NCBI GenBank assembly: GCA_007922225.1
Contig: ML679961.1
Location: 63,678,249-63,742,248, forward strand
Reading direction: 5' to 3'
DNA length: 64,000 bases
From: Emydura subglobosa
Taxonomy: Eukaryota > Chordata > Testudines > Chelidae
Notes under the pieces: generated by a model
Told to the model about the DNA's origin: nothing
What the model saw: only the letters and a program-made list of their open reading frames with translations
Databases searched by the model: none
Position numbers and translations under genes: made by a program
Part shown: positions 12,851-23,603 of the stretch, piece after piece
Numbering within the stretch: position 1 is the first letter of the stretch
How the letters are laid out: the number at the start of each line of letters is the position of its first letter

Positions 12851-13632
12851 CTCATAGAATTAAAGTCTGGAAAGATTAAAGTTGGAAGGGACCTCAGGAG
12901 GTCATCTAGTACAATCCCCTGCTCAAAGCAGGACCAACCCCAACTAAGTCATCCCAGTCAGGGCTGTGTCAAGCCGGGCCTTAAAAACCTCTAAAGATGG
13001 AGATTCCACCACCTCCCTAGGTAACCCATTCCAGTGCTTCACCACCGTTCTAGTGAAAAAGTTTTTCCTAATATCCAACCTAGACCTCTCCCTCTGCAAA
13101 TTGAGACCATTGCTCCTTGTCCTGTCATCTACTACCACTGAGAACAGCCTAGTTCCATCATCCCTGGAACCCCTTTCAGGTAGTTTAAGGCTGTTATCAA
13201 ATGCCCCTGATTCTTCTCTTCTGCAGACTAAACAAGCCTAGTTCCTTCAGCCTCTCCTCAAGTCTTGTGCTCCAGCCCCCTAATCATTTTTGTTTCCCTC
13301 CTCTGGACTCTTTCCAATTTGTCCACATCCTTTCTGTAGTGGGAGGCCCAAAACTGGATACAATACTCCAAATGAGGCCTCACCAGTGCCAAATAAAGGG
13401 GAATAATCACTTCCCTTGGTCTGCTGGCAATGCTCCTACTAATGCAGCCCAATATGCCATTAGCCTTCTTGGCAATAAGGGCACACTGACTCATATCCAG
13501 CTTCTTGTCCACTGTAACTCCCAGGTCCTTTTCTGCAGAACTGCTGCCTAGCCAGTTGGTCCCCAGTCTGTAGCTGTGCATGGGATTCTTCTGTCTTAAG
13601 TGCAGGACTCTCCACTTGTCCTTGGAATAAAA
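12848..13632 (-). mobile_element. CR1 LINE, 3' part of ORF2 and 3' tail
   Basis: The minus strand encodes the C-terminal end of CR1 ORF2 in two pieces in different frames. The first has LHLRQKNPMHSYRLG, AEKDLGVTVDKKLDMS, LYLALVRPHLEYCIQFW and KLERVQRRETKMIRGLE. The second has [20 protein letters not shown] and [13 protein letters not shown]. The 3' untranslated end reads ggaccttgc-like CR1 tail sequence and runs to the tail near 12850 (agaattaaagtctgg). It is 5'-truncated, as most CR1 copies are, and carries a frameshift between 13138 and 13258. Of the LINE copies here it has the best-kept reading frames. Confidence 0.9.
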
Positions 13633-13974
13633 GCAAAAGCCTGGCACCAACAATTAGCTTATACTGCCTCCACAAATTACCTGGGGTTAGGGGGCAGCTG
13701 TGTTTTTGTTTATTTACAGAAACTGTTCCAGGTAGATTTCTGGTCTCTTTATAAAAAGTGTATGGATAGTGAAGCTATCTATCACAATACTTTGGCCATC
13801 TCTGAACAGCCTCCTCCTCTCTGGCCGCCCAATTCCCATCTCATTACCATCCAGTCTAGCCAAAATATTTTAGCAGTTCAAATCGCCACCTTTACCCGCT
13901 GCTCAGACCTCACGCCCCTCTTCAATTCAATGTGCAGCAAGTTCTAGCTCTCCATTCTCACACCTCTGCGCACA

Positions 13975-15010
13975 CAGACACTCCTTGATGCCAACTGGCA
14001 GAGGGCACAAGTGAGGCTTAAGGATTTTCAGGGATCCCCTGGAGCTGCTGTCTCCATCATAATGTGCCAAAGGGTGCCACAGGAGGTCTCTACCAGCAGC
14101 CATGAATGCACTGGTCCTCCTAATCACTGCGAAACATATGTACCTATTATAATTTACTGAGTTAAGTATCTACACTTAAAACTATGCTCTTAAATTGTGT
14201 ACGTTACAACAGGTCACCTGAAGGTGATAAACAGAAAGGATAGCAGACACTTATCTCCCCGGCTGACCATTGCGTCTTACAATGTACGTTCATTTGCATA
14301 TGGAGCTACCTGCTAATCAAGACTGACAAGAGATCGTACAATCTACAGGAAGGAGGACACAGTCAGTCAAACAGGACACCCTCCTTATTAAGATCAAAGA
14401 ATTAGTCTGTTATACAAGATGGATGCAGAGGGACACCAGCTATCCTTCACCTAGGGCACAAGCTGTCAGTGTGCTTGTCTTATGACTGGAGGGTCACAGC
14501 TGGCTTTGTTACTGAATGCTGGGAGAAGACTTAGGATGAGCTAAACTTCATTAGACAGGAAAATATCATGTTAGTTAAGACTTAAGATCCAGAAAGAAGG
14601 TTATAATTTTTATATTACATGTAATCAATTGCTTCCAATACTTCCACCTACCTGCTGTTATTTGAATGTTTGTTCTTTGTTAAATAAACTTAGAGTTGTT
14701 TAGTGAAAACAATGACAGGTGCTGAGAGTTAAGTGGAGTGGTCAAACTGATTAGCTGAGGTGTACTGTTCCTTTGTGAATAGCAAACCTGGGTACTACAG
14801 GGGACGCCTGGAGGGCTGGGGAGTTGGGGTGTGCCTACCACTAACCTGAAGGAGCACAGCATGCGTAGGCTGAGAGGGCAGTGCTTGTGTTGCCATGGCA
14901 GTGAGAGCTGACACCCGGCAGGTACAGACAAGGCTTCCTTGCACTAAGGGCAGGTGGTAGCAAGGTGCCTCACAGCCCTGGGAACCACCAGGAAGCGTCA
15001 CACCCCCACC
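13975..15010 (+). repeat. ~1 kb LTR-like dispersed repeat, copy 1
   Basis: It shares order and wording with 62285-63325: cttgatgccaactggcagag at the left, then gacacttatctc, catttgcatatgga/catatgcaaattga, ttatattacatgtaatcaat, a (a/g)ataaactta polyadenylation-like stretch, tgcttgtgttgcca and ggtagcaaggtgcct at the right. It has no coding frame. AATAAA about three quarters along fits a solo LTR, but the ends are not clear and the class is unproven. Confidence 0.6.
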
Positions 15011-15701
15011 TACATCTGTTCTCATTTCTGCCTACTCCACCTGAGCCTCTCATTCCTCCGACCCCCGTGATCTTCTCACTCCTCTCACTTTCATTATTTT
15101 TTGTATGCTGTCTTTCCACATGTGGAACTTCCTCCCACCCTGCTACACAAAGCAACAAATTCTCTCTTCACTCATTTACAACTCACCTCTATTGCAAAGC
15201 CCACCAAGGATAACCCACCTAAGAATTACTGTCACTCGCCTATCCAAAATACCATTACCAATGCCTTGGGTGATGGCATCTACTTACACTGGAACCCTCT
15301 TCAGCAACAACCTAGTTCCATGGGAGCTGCACACATTGCAGGAGAATGCTCTCAGGAAAGTTAGTTCACAGAGTCACAAAAAGGGGTTAATGAGAGCGAG
15401 GATGGGTGTGGAAAAAAGACTGACAGTTGGGTATGAAGCAGTGGATGAACAAACCCAGTATCTCCCTCATATCCAGAGTTCCTGTTTTAGGGAACAGAAA
15501 ATCTCCTCAGCATACACCGGCATTGGCTTCCGGTACACAGTGAGGAGACCCTCACTCATTTGTTGCCTGGGTTTCCCACTCTGCAGTGTTGCGAGAAAGC
15601 AACCTTGTAGCTGCAATGAAGGAAATATGAAATGAAAAGTCCTGGAAAAGAGGCATCTCTTTGCTTAGTTAATTGCCAAATTTTTTAAAAGCAAGAATTA
15701 C

Positions 15702-15782
15702 CTGAATTTCGCATACTGGAGCTGTTCAGTTTGGAATCTTTGATGACCAAGTGTTTGATCCAAAGTGTGGGAGCTGTGATTT
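15702..15782 (-). CDS. SMOC1: SMOC1 coding exon (probable exon 7): end of SMOC linker before second thyroglobulin domain
   Basis: An 81-nt exon, phase 1 to phase 1. The acceptor is cattgtctttcag; the donor is TCA G then gtaatt. Translation with the borrowed G: EITAPTLWIKHLVIKDSK followed by LNSSSMRNS. The EITAPTLWIKHLVIKD block matches the mammalian protein from memory. The end differs (mammals have LNNTNIRNS), but an N-x-S/T sequon remains at the same place (N-S-S here). The next exon should encode the start of the second thyroglobulin domain; I searched the 15.7 kb to the left for its SCDQE and CWC signatures by eye and did not see it. Confidence 0.95.
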
Positions 15783-17224
15783 CTGAAAGACAATGAGAAA
15801 CACTTCACACGAACATGAAGGTACATACATTTGATCCACTGGCGGGGAGGGGCATGGTGGAGATGTCCTGAATGGTCCATCCTAGGTCTTGGGTTTTGAC
15901 ATGTCCTCCAGGGTTCCTGTGTGCATTTTGTGTAGTCTGAGCCTTTAATTATCTCCCACCACATGCACACACACCACGTTACATCCCTGTTTCCTTCTTT
16001 CCTTTCCCCTAGCACACAGAATTCTGCCCCATGCTTTTCAACTCAGAAGAGGTTCCAACTACGTTGTGTGGTACTGCATGTTAGGCTTTCCATGAAGAGA
16101 TGCATGAAATTCAGCAAAATACTTTAATTCAGAAACCTAAATATTATCTTAATCCCCAGAGAGCAGCAGATCACCCACTTCAAATTTTCAATTCCCTTTT
16201 AAAAAACCAAAATCAAATAGATAAATGAAAAGCACTGCTGGGAACACTTAAAAGAAAGCATGTTAAAGAAACAGATCTGGTTAAAAGACATGCATCTGAC
16301 GCACCAAACCAAAACACACAGAGATCTACTTTCAGAATGTGCTTAGAAATCCTTGGATGAAACATGCTACACTGTTTAAGTTCAAAATACAAAAGGTGCC
16401 TGCTTTGCACAAAAAAAAGTGTTCTCTTTCACCTATGTAAGTGACCAGACTTCTTAAACAGCCCAGCATATTGGGTTATAACCCCACTTGAAAATCTGCC
16501 CTCAAACAACAGAACCCAAGAGCTACCATCTCAAACTGACCTCTCTCTTTTCCCCAAAAAAAGGCAATTAATGACATTTAAGTGACTTTTTCAAGCAAGA
16601 ACTTTTTCCCCTTTCAAGGGTATGTGAAAATATGGTAGTTTACAAAAAATTACCATATTTAACAGCAATTTAGCTTCTGGGTTTTTTCTGCTACATTTTG
16701 CTTTTTGTATCTTGCTAAACAAGAAATTGTTTTCAAAACACATATTTTAGGGGATAAACAGAGCATTTAAAACTCTAAACAAGTCAGTTTTCATTTTAAC
16801 AGTCTGACATCCCCAAAACCTAATGTGATGCTCAAAACAGTTTTCCTTTTGGCACAACACATCAGTAATAAAGATTCTGAAGGCAACATTAACCCCTTTA
16901 CTTCCACTCCTGCATCCACAAATGCCTTCAAATGAAGCTCTAGTGACACCTTCGTGTCCTCATGGCAGTAGCACAGGTGTAACAAACTGGCCCAGTAATG
17001 GGATTTTACTAATTCTGTACACAAACAGATTTTTAAAAAGAGCCTAAAGGAGTTAGGCATCCAAATCCCTACTGAAATACAATGGGCTTTGGGCACTTAA
17101 CTCTCTCATCTTTGAGAGCCCCAGCCATAATGAATAGATAACAGAACAATGTTTGGCCTTCTCTGTCATCACCCAGGTGGTCTCAAATCTATGAAGTGAT
17201 CACCAAAACTCCCAACCTGGCAAT

Positions 17225-17370
17225 AAGTCTACTTATTCCAATTTTACCAATGTGGAAACTGACATACAGAGAGAAAAAGTGACTTATCCAAGGTCACACA
17301 GTGTGTCAGTGTCAGCGCTCGGATGGTGGCCAGTCTCATGCTGCCTCTCCACTGGACCAAAAGGAATGCT
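17225..17370 (-). repeat. MIR-like SINE
   Basis: The inverse MIR core reads ttttaccaatgtggaaactg, catacagagag, gtgacttatccaaggtcaca and cagtgtgtcagtg, followed by the degraded head region. Confidence 0.7.
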
Positions 17371-18134
17371 GCCCAAGTTAACAGAAGGCCTAAAATCAGA
17401 TCATTCCTGCTAGGGAGGTGCATAGTGCAAGAAGTGATTGCATGAGGTATTGCAAGATTCACGGTAAAAACATAAAATAAGAGCAGATGCATGGTCCCTC
17501 ATTACGCCATACAAGCTTGCGATGGTCCATTTCCCCCTTGGTCTCACCTCAGTGCAGAATGAGGGGTCCTTTGAATGAACAGAGATTGGGGATTTTAAAG
17601 TGAGGGGTGGACAAGAACTCTTAGGCTCTGTGTCCTCCAGGCAGCCAGATCAGGACCGTCTCTGCAGTGTACTCTCTAGTCTTCGTTTGAACTGGGGACT
17701 TTCACCACTCCATGAAGAAGCTTCTGATAGGGCTTCCACAGACTAATCTAGTGCACTCTCTGGTAATTATTCCTGTAATTAAGTCCACATTTTCTTAGTG
17801 CATTCCTTCCCTTATGCATCCACTACCACTGTCTTGGGGTAAACTCAAAGACCAGGAGCATGCTGTTATTACAAACCACAATTTAATACAATACCAGATG
17901 GCTGCCAGAAGGAACAGTTTTGGTTCTTTTTGTTTTTGTTTTACATGTAGAGAGGAGCCTGACAACTAGGTTTTTGTCTTCTCTGTTTATTTATGTGGGA
18001 ATGCAATATTTTGGTCTAGGTATCTTTTTTGTTTTTTTTAAAAGCTGATAAAAATAATTTTATAAAAGCTAGGTCCATGCAAATGGAAATGATCGAATGG
18101 CAATTGCTTGCTATTAAATAAGCTTATTTTAGGT

Positions 18135-18145
18135 GGGGGGGGGGG
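18135..18145. repeat. G11 run
   Basis: Eleven G residues followed by agggaacc. Confidence 0.8.
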
Positions 18146-18959
18146 AGGGAACCACCACCTGCTATTTGTGAGAGGTGAAGAGAGGAGCTACTGATGGCAC
18201 CATCTGTTCCTGCCCAGTCCCCTCTATTTTTGGTTTTGACTATCTTAAAATCTTAGGGACAGCATTAACATCTGCAGCTCTCCCCTGCAGGGGGAGGAAG
18301 TTCAAAGTGGTTCACATTGGAGGTTCAGGTTTTGGCCCACATCTAATTAGAATTGATCACAGCAGTTTTATTTTAATTCAAGGATTCCAGGGAACTGAGA
18401 CACAACAGTTCTTCGAGAGTCACTGGGTCAGCACATTTGAAAGAGAAACCTGCTTCGGTGGACTAGGCATTAGGTGAGCTCAGGAAGCTGACTTTATTTA
18501 CTTAACGGAGCAAGTGTCACTGAAAGCAAGTGGTAAAAAAAGAAGCCTCCCAAAATTTTTCCTCCAAGTCAACATTTACAGGCTGCAGTTTAGCTTTTTC
18601 CTCCCTTCAGGGAAGCCGCTGTGCTTTGCAGAGGTTATGCAACTCCCTGCACCAATACGACATGGGGGAGGAAAGCTGGAACATACAAAGCTGCCCTTTC
18701 TGACTCAGTGAGCATTTTTTTTAAAGCCATGACACCTTCCTCTCCGAGGTTATCCAAAGGATCCGTCCAACTGGTGTTATTGTTGGATCCCAGGGAGGAC
18801 AGGAAAGGATTTGGAAAAAATGCCTCAGGTCCCAAGGGCTCTCTGAACTGGAGACAACTTATAAGATTCAGGGTTTTTCTGCTTTGCAGGTTAAAGCCAG
18901 GGTTTGAACAACAAATGGATGAGGAAGATAGAAAAATGTGTTTAAAGGGAGAATCTTAC

Positions 18960-19016
18960 CTTCACCATCAAAAATAGGCTGGGTCTCCATGGTGGGCGTG
19001 GGCTTCAAACCATCAT
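18960..19016 (-). CDS. SMOC1: SMOC1 coding mini-exon (probable exon 6): SMOC linker
   Basis: A 57-nt exon, phase 1 to phase 1. The acceptor is accctcaattcag; the donor is GAA G then gtaaga. It reads DDGLKPTPTMETQPIFDGE, the first Asp split with the exon at 48978-49025 and the following Glu split with the exon at 15702-15782. The KPTPTMETQP core is the SMOC1-specific linker. Differences from mammals as I remember them are Leu for Ser after DDG, Ile for Val before F, and Glu for Asp near the end, a normal level for an unstructured linker. The segment is rich in Pro and Thr and has no cysteines. The exon sits at the end of the 30-kb intron that contains the DIRS element. Confidence 0.95.
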
Positions 19017-19470
19017 CTGAATTGAGGGTTAGAAAGAACCGAAAAGAAACTACCATTATTGAGGTAAATACTATCTACTCTCCAGTACTGTTGAATGATT
19101 GGGATTTGTACATGGCCCGGCCAAGTCCAGGAGAAAGAAGAAAGATAGACAGAAAGACAGAAAATCAAGACAAAATACATTTCCAGAGTTTACTTGGACA
19201 TGAGTGGTACATCCCAGTACACAGTAAACATGCACTGATCACTGCCTTTAGATTTGAGAGAGAATTTCCCTCTCCCTCCACAGAACACGGACATGAACCA
19301 TGGATATTTTTCCCCTCCCCCGGTGCATTGGTTAGAGATCATCTTTTCAGATCAGGTGGGCCTGTCCCACATAGTTGATATGCTGTGACAGCAAAGGGCT
19401 GGGAACTGATGGACCACAAAGTCCTTCCCACTATCATCTGAGTTTAAAGAATTCATCTTCTGAAACTTAC

Positions 19471-19505
19471 CAACGTGGAGCCTGGCATCACCATTCATTG
19501 ACGAG
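19471..19505 (-). other. Candidate cryptic (poison) exon upstream of the exon at 18960-19016
   Basis: The minus strand shows a pyrimidine-rich acceptor ending ttttctaacag, 35 nt, then a near-consensus donor (CACGTTG followed by gtaagt). It lies 455 nt upstream of a real SMOC1 exon. Thirty-five nucleotides is not a multiple of three. Joined to the phase-1 end of the exon at 48978-49025 it reads Ala-Arg-Gln-stop, so inclusion would truncate SMOC1. An alternative acceptor 14 nt further upstream (cctgttgacag) also leads to an early stop. It may be a chance pair of sites. Confidence 0.3.
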
Positions 19506-21289
19506 CTGTTAGAAAAGGGCTGTCAACAGGAAAACTTATTTCTTATAGTGTCAATGGAGTTAGAGAGCAGCTTGACAATGTGATTATAAAAGATGGGAAG
19601 AAAAACTGTTTTCTTAGATTAGTTTTCCTCAATACATGATGCTCCAATGCCTTCTGTGGCAACAAAGATGGAATCTTTCCCATTTAAAAGCTTCAATCAA
19701 ACAATCAAATCCACAAGGAAAAAAAACCCCAAAAATCCCAGGGGCCACAGAGGAAAAGATGAGATGCTGGTCACAATTTGGCCCATTACGTAGACAGGCA
19801 TTTATTGCTAAGTTTAGACACACATTGGAGTCCATCCTCTCAAAGTTATGCGGTGTTTGAATTTGTTGTCCCTTCTGGTCCCATCTCTACATGGGCCCTA
19901 AAATATAGTATGTGAAAGGATGAAATAGAATGGTGGGGGGAATAATTGAAATGGAAAACACCGAGTTACACTGAAAATAATGGGAAGTGGCAGTTCAAAT
20001 CAGTTCCGTTTTGCTGTACAGTGTTGTGACGCTGTATAAAGTGAGGGGTGAGGGAACTAATGTGGCTATTTCTTGCACATTGTGGCTTTAGAGAATTTAC
20101 AACACAGCTTTTGTTACATGACCTCACAACGGACACATCATGGGAAAGGGAGGGAGCTCACAGTTACAAAGCCTTTAACAGAATATTTAAGGGCAAGGGG
20201 GCAGAATGGATGGAAAAACTTGACTATCCAGGCAACATTTTCATGATTATAAAAACATTTTTTTTTAAATTGACTTGCGCTTAAATATCTTTTCATCGGA
20301 ACATTAACGCACCTAGAAATAAATGATCAATCAGAAAGGTAATCCAAACAGAAAAGTGTGATTCAAATTTCATTTCACCTGTGCAATTCCACTGAAGTAA
20401 AAGAGATGGGAGAAAATGAGTAACAAAGGACCTCTATACATTTGCCCCTTTGATTCATGCTCTGTCTGTTCGTTCAACAAGCGTAGTTAAAATATATTTG
20501 AACACATAGAAAGCATACTATTTTTGCCATATGATGTATAAAATAGAGCTAATAGCCCTGGGCCAAGTTCTCAACTGAAACAGCCAATGCTACAGGGAAT
20601 AAGTGAAAGACTAATAATTGCTATTACTCAGCAGCTCATGGGATCAGACCTGGGCAAAACTCCTAATTAATGAAGGTTTTGCCTGAATGAAAACCAAGTA
20701 AAATCTGAGTAGAAAAAAAATCAGGGTTTAAGCCCAATAAATTTAACATTTATGCACTGGCTGTATTTTTTAATCATTCTTTATATTTTAAATAAATAGA
20801 GTTTGCATCAGCGATCAGAGCAGAGTGAAGGCAATGTGTTCTACCCAATCTCCTCCCACAATCCTCAACTCTGCCCATATGCCAACAATATCTGGATATT
20901 TCTACTGAAATGACCAGCAGTTAAATAGTTAATGTTGACAATTCCATCATTAGACTTCAGAGTTAGCATGTTCTTGTGATAAATGGGGCCAGTGTATTCC
21001 TTCTTTACAGCTGTCATCTCACGCTTGCTGTCTGCAGGCTCAAGTAAGCAGCAAGGCTATGAGGCACATCCTAAATGTCATCTTTATACTTAGAAGGGCT
21101 ACAAATGCCTTCTCATTTTTAGTAAGCAAAAGCAGCTAACTGGGTAGACATTAGCAGAGTGCTAGTATGATGTACTGCTGAGTAACAGCCAAGTCCAATC
21201 TCTATTTTGCATAGTCATTTATATTAAATATACAATTGTATTTTATTTCCCTGTAGAACAATTGTTTCCTTATTCTAGAAGTAGGGGAT

Positions 21290-21475
21290 TTGTCACATCA
21301 GCTCAGACCATTGAACCATCCAGTCCAACATGCTGGATTCTGACACTGATCAATAAATTAGGAATCAGAGAAAGGTGGAATCTCGCATAATTCATCTAAT
21401 CCTGTTTTAATACTTTACATGAGGGGAAAATTCCTTCCTGAGCCCCGCAGGAAATCAACTTGTTCCTTGAAGCAT
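21290..21475 (-). mobile_element. Old LINE (CR1-like) 3'-end fragment
   Basis: The inverse tail is recognisable as cagctcagaccattgaacca, tccagtccaacatgctggat and tctgacactg, followed by aggggaaaattccttcctga and gccccgcagg, typical of old turtle CR1-like copies. Confidence 0.6.
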
Positions 21476-21834
21476 GAAATTTTGTCATTTTTAATACGTA
21501 AAACTACAAATGTTACTGGTTATAAAGTTATCAGGTCTTACAAAAAATTAAAAATAAAAATCTAGCCTCAGTACTGGGCTTCCTCCATAGGAGATGGTAT
21601 GGAGGTGAAGAGAAAGTTGCAGGAGTGGCTGGACTACTATTTACATGGTGCAACAGTCTCTCCTTTGATTGAGCTATACTGTACATCATGGGAGATGAAG
21701 TCTAGCCAGGGAGCCCAGTCCATAAAGAGAGAGTGCATCAGGCAACAACTCCCATGAAGCAACAAGGCACGAATGAGAAACCGTTTCATGTTTAACTGAA
21801 TCCAAACAAAACATTTCTTGGTAGTTCAACAAAC

Positions 21835-22575
21835 TGAAATGAAACATGATAAACATTATCTACACATATTTAGTTGCAGTTTTCTTGACAGAAATATCAA
21901 AAAGTTTTGGAAAAAAGTTGAAATTCTCAGTCAATTGTGCAGAAATTGCATTTTGCCAAAAAGCCTAGCTGGAAAATTCCTGACCAGCTTTATACACAAA
22001 CAATCCTGGTCCTATTGAAGTAAATAGGCTTCAGTGGGGTGAGGCTTTAACCTAAAACAAATACAAATTCTGATGAAATTTCAAGGAATAGGTTTTGCCT
22101 TCAATTTAAAGTTCAAAATTTCCATGTAGCATCAGAAATTAACACACACATTGTGTTGGGGCCAGGAAATAAAAGAAAAGGAAAGTGCAACAGGCTAGAA
22201 TCCTGTTACTCACCAAGCTGAGGGAAGTGCTAGAAGTTCACAAACAGAAACAATGCTATAAAATAAAACGAAGACGTGTTCTTAGAACAGATACAATTTT
22301 TGTTTTAGAAATTTTTTTCCAACCAAAAATGGCCCCCTCTTTTGGATGTGGACACTTTCATGGGAAATTTTTCTTTTGAAATTTTTCAGGGTTTCTAATA
22401 AAAGCCTCAAAACATTGTGGCTTTCAAAAAAATGGAAAACAATGGGGAAAAAAATTCAAAAACTCAAATTGAGGAACTTTTACTTTTTTATAAACAGAAA
22501 ATTCCTAGTTAATTCCTCACTATCACCATTTTTCCCCTATGAAAATTTTTGAACTTAGATTTACAACCAGCTCTT
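21835..22575. repeat. A/T-rich dispersed repeat region
   Basis: Runs of aaaatttt-type words with ctggaaaattcctgaccagc near 21970 and ttgaacttagatttacaacc agctc near 22550. Similar wording recurs at 36368-36775. The class is not recognised. Confidence 0.35.
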
Positions 22576-23565
22576 TTTTAAAATATTATTGGGTATTACT
22601 ATTGGTAACATAGGCAAGGAAACTATTAGGTATACTGGGCAAACGCTTTCCTAGTATAACTTCTTTAGCTTTGTAGGAATTAGAACAGAATTTGGCCCTT
22701 GATTTTTTTCTTGATATTATCCCTTTTAAAAAAGGAGGCTACCTCCATTCTGTGTCAGAACAGACTGCTGAACTTCAACATGACTCATGAAATCACAACA
22801 ACTATTTTTTTGGAAAAGTAGTTCTTAGGTGATATTCTGCCACTCCATTGAAGCAGTTAACACATCAGCAGTTTAGCCGGCTCTTAAGGATTTAGAAGTC
22901 AATACGACTCCGCAACAAAGACTACTATCTAATTAGGAAAGGACTGGGCATAATAAACTGGCAGTATGGCAATACACTTATTTTATAGTTTACCCACCAA
23001 GTAATTCCAGAATTGCTTTTCAAATTTTAGACAGCGACTCAAACCAACAAAGGGGAAAAACTAGAAACAGATTTGAGCCACAAATTTTGTATCCCGATCT
23101 GGATCTGAACTTTGGCAAAGTTCAGCATGATTTAAGTCAGGGTGGTGTTTTAGGCCTATCTCAAGAAGAAAGAACAACAAAAACCAAAAGCCAGTAACAA
23201 ATACAACATTCTTTGTAAATATTGACTCCTCGAGAATGAGGCCTTCCTTTTAGAGTTATCCAGAAATAGCCATTTAATGATCAGCTTGGTTTTCAGGATA
23301 ATGCACCAAATGAACTAAAAAAACAAAAAACACAAGCCTATGAATTGTGTGTTTATAATTAAATAATAAAGATCTTCCTAAAAACTAATTATCTTGATAT
23401 TACAAATAAAACCTCATGCAACACTTCCCTCTTGTTAAATGCCAAGGTTGAATTTCCAATTATTAAATCCATTATGGTAGCACACAAAATTATGCTTTCC
23501 AAACACAAGAAAACCACAGTACCTGTCCTGTTTAAGAAACATGGATTGCCCCTCACAATTACTTT

Positions 23566-23603
23566 AAAAAAAAAAAAAAAATACACACACACACACACAC
23601 ACA
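23566..23603. repeat. A-run joined to (CA)n
   Basis: About 16 A residues run straight into (CA)n of about 11 units at 23582-23603. Confidence 0.85.

Larger units (their letters stand above)
1..15701 (-). other. SMOC1: SMOC1 intron after exon at 15702-15782 (partial, 3' end outside)
   Basis: The donor is at 15700-15701 and the acceptor is not in the window. The stretch contains MIR-like SINE pieces (640-790, 1540-1680, 9945-10165, 12755-12850), a foldback at 1687-1775, simple repeats at 2.2-2.55 kb, LINE 3' ends (5676-6112, 10490-10592, 10829-11340, 12848-13632), foldback MITEs (8290-8586, 9664-9785, nested 10925-11173) and an LTR-like repeat (13975-15010). I see no further coding exon here. 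Many short open frames on both strands have no recognisable family and no splice context. Confidence 0.85.
15783..18959 (-). other. SMOC1: SMOC1 intron, 3.2 kb
   Basis: A complete intron between two recognised exons, with GT at 18958-18959 and AG at 15783-15784 on the minus strand. It contains a MIR-like SINE piece (17225-17370) and an 11-G run (18135-18145). The rest looks unique and non-coding by eye. Confidence 0.9.

Noticed and set aside
13258..13653. A 131-codon open frame as a host gene
   Set aside because: It is the C-terminal part of CR1 ORF2 and belongs to the LINE at 12848-13632.
15105..15635. A 176-codon plus-strand open frame
   Set aside because: No recognisable domain, no splice or promoter context, low-complexity start, and beside a dispersed repeat. 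It is best read as chance.
18938..19378. A 146-codon plus-strand open frame across a SMOC1 exon
   Set aside because: It is the antisense shadow of the exon at 18960-19016; the minus strand carries the conserved protein with correct splice sites.
22210..22251. Possible 42-nt exon with a gtgagt donor on the minus strand
   Set aside because: An in-frame stop occurs when it is joined in the SMOC1 phase, and the acceptor is poor. It lies in an A/T-rich repeat region.
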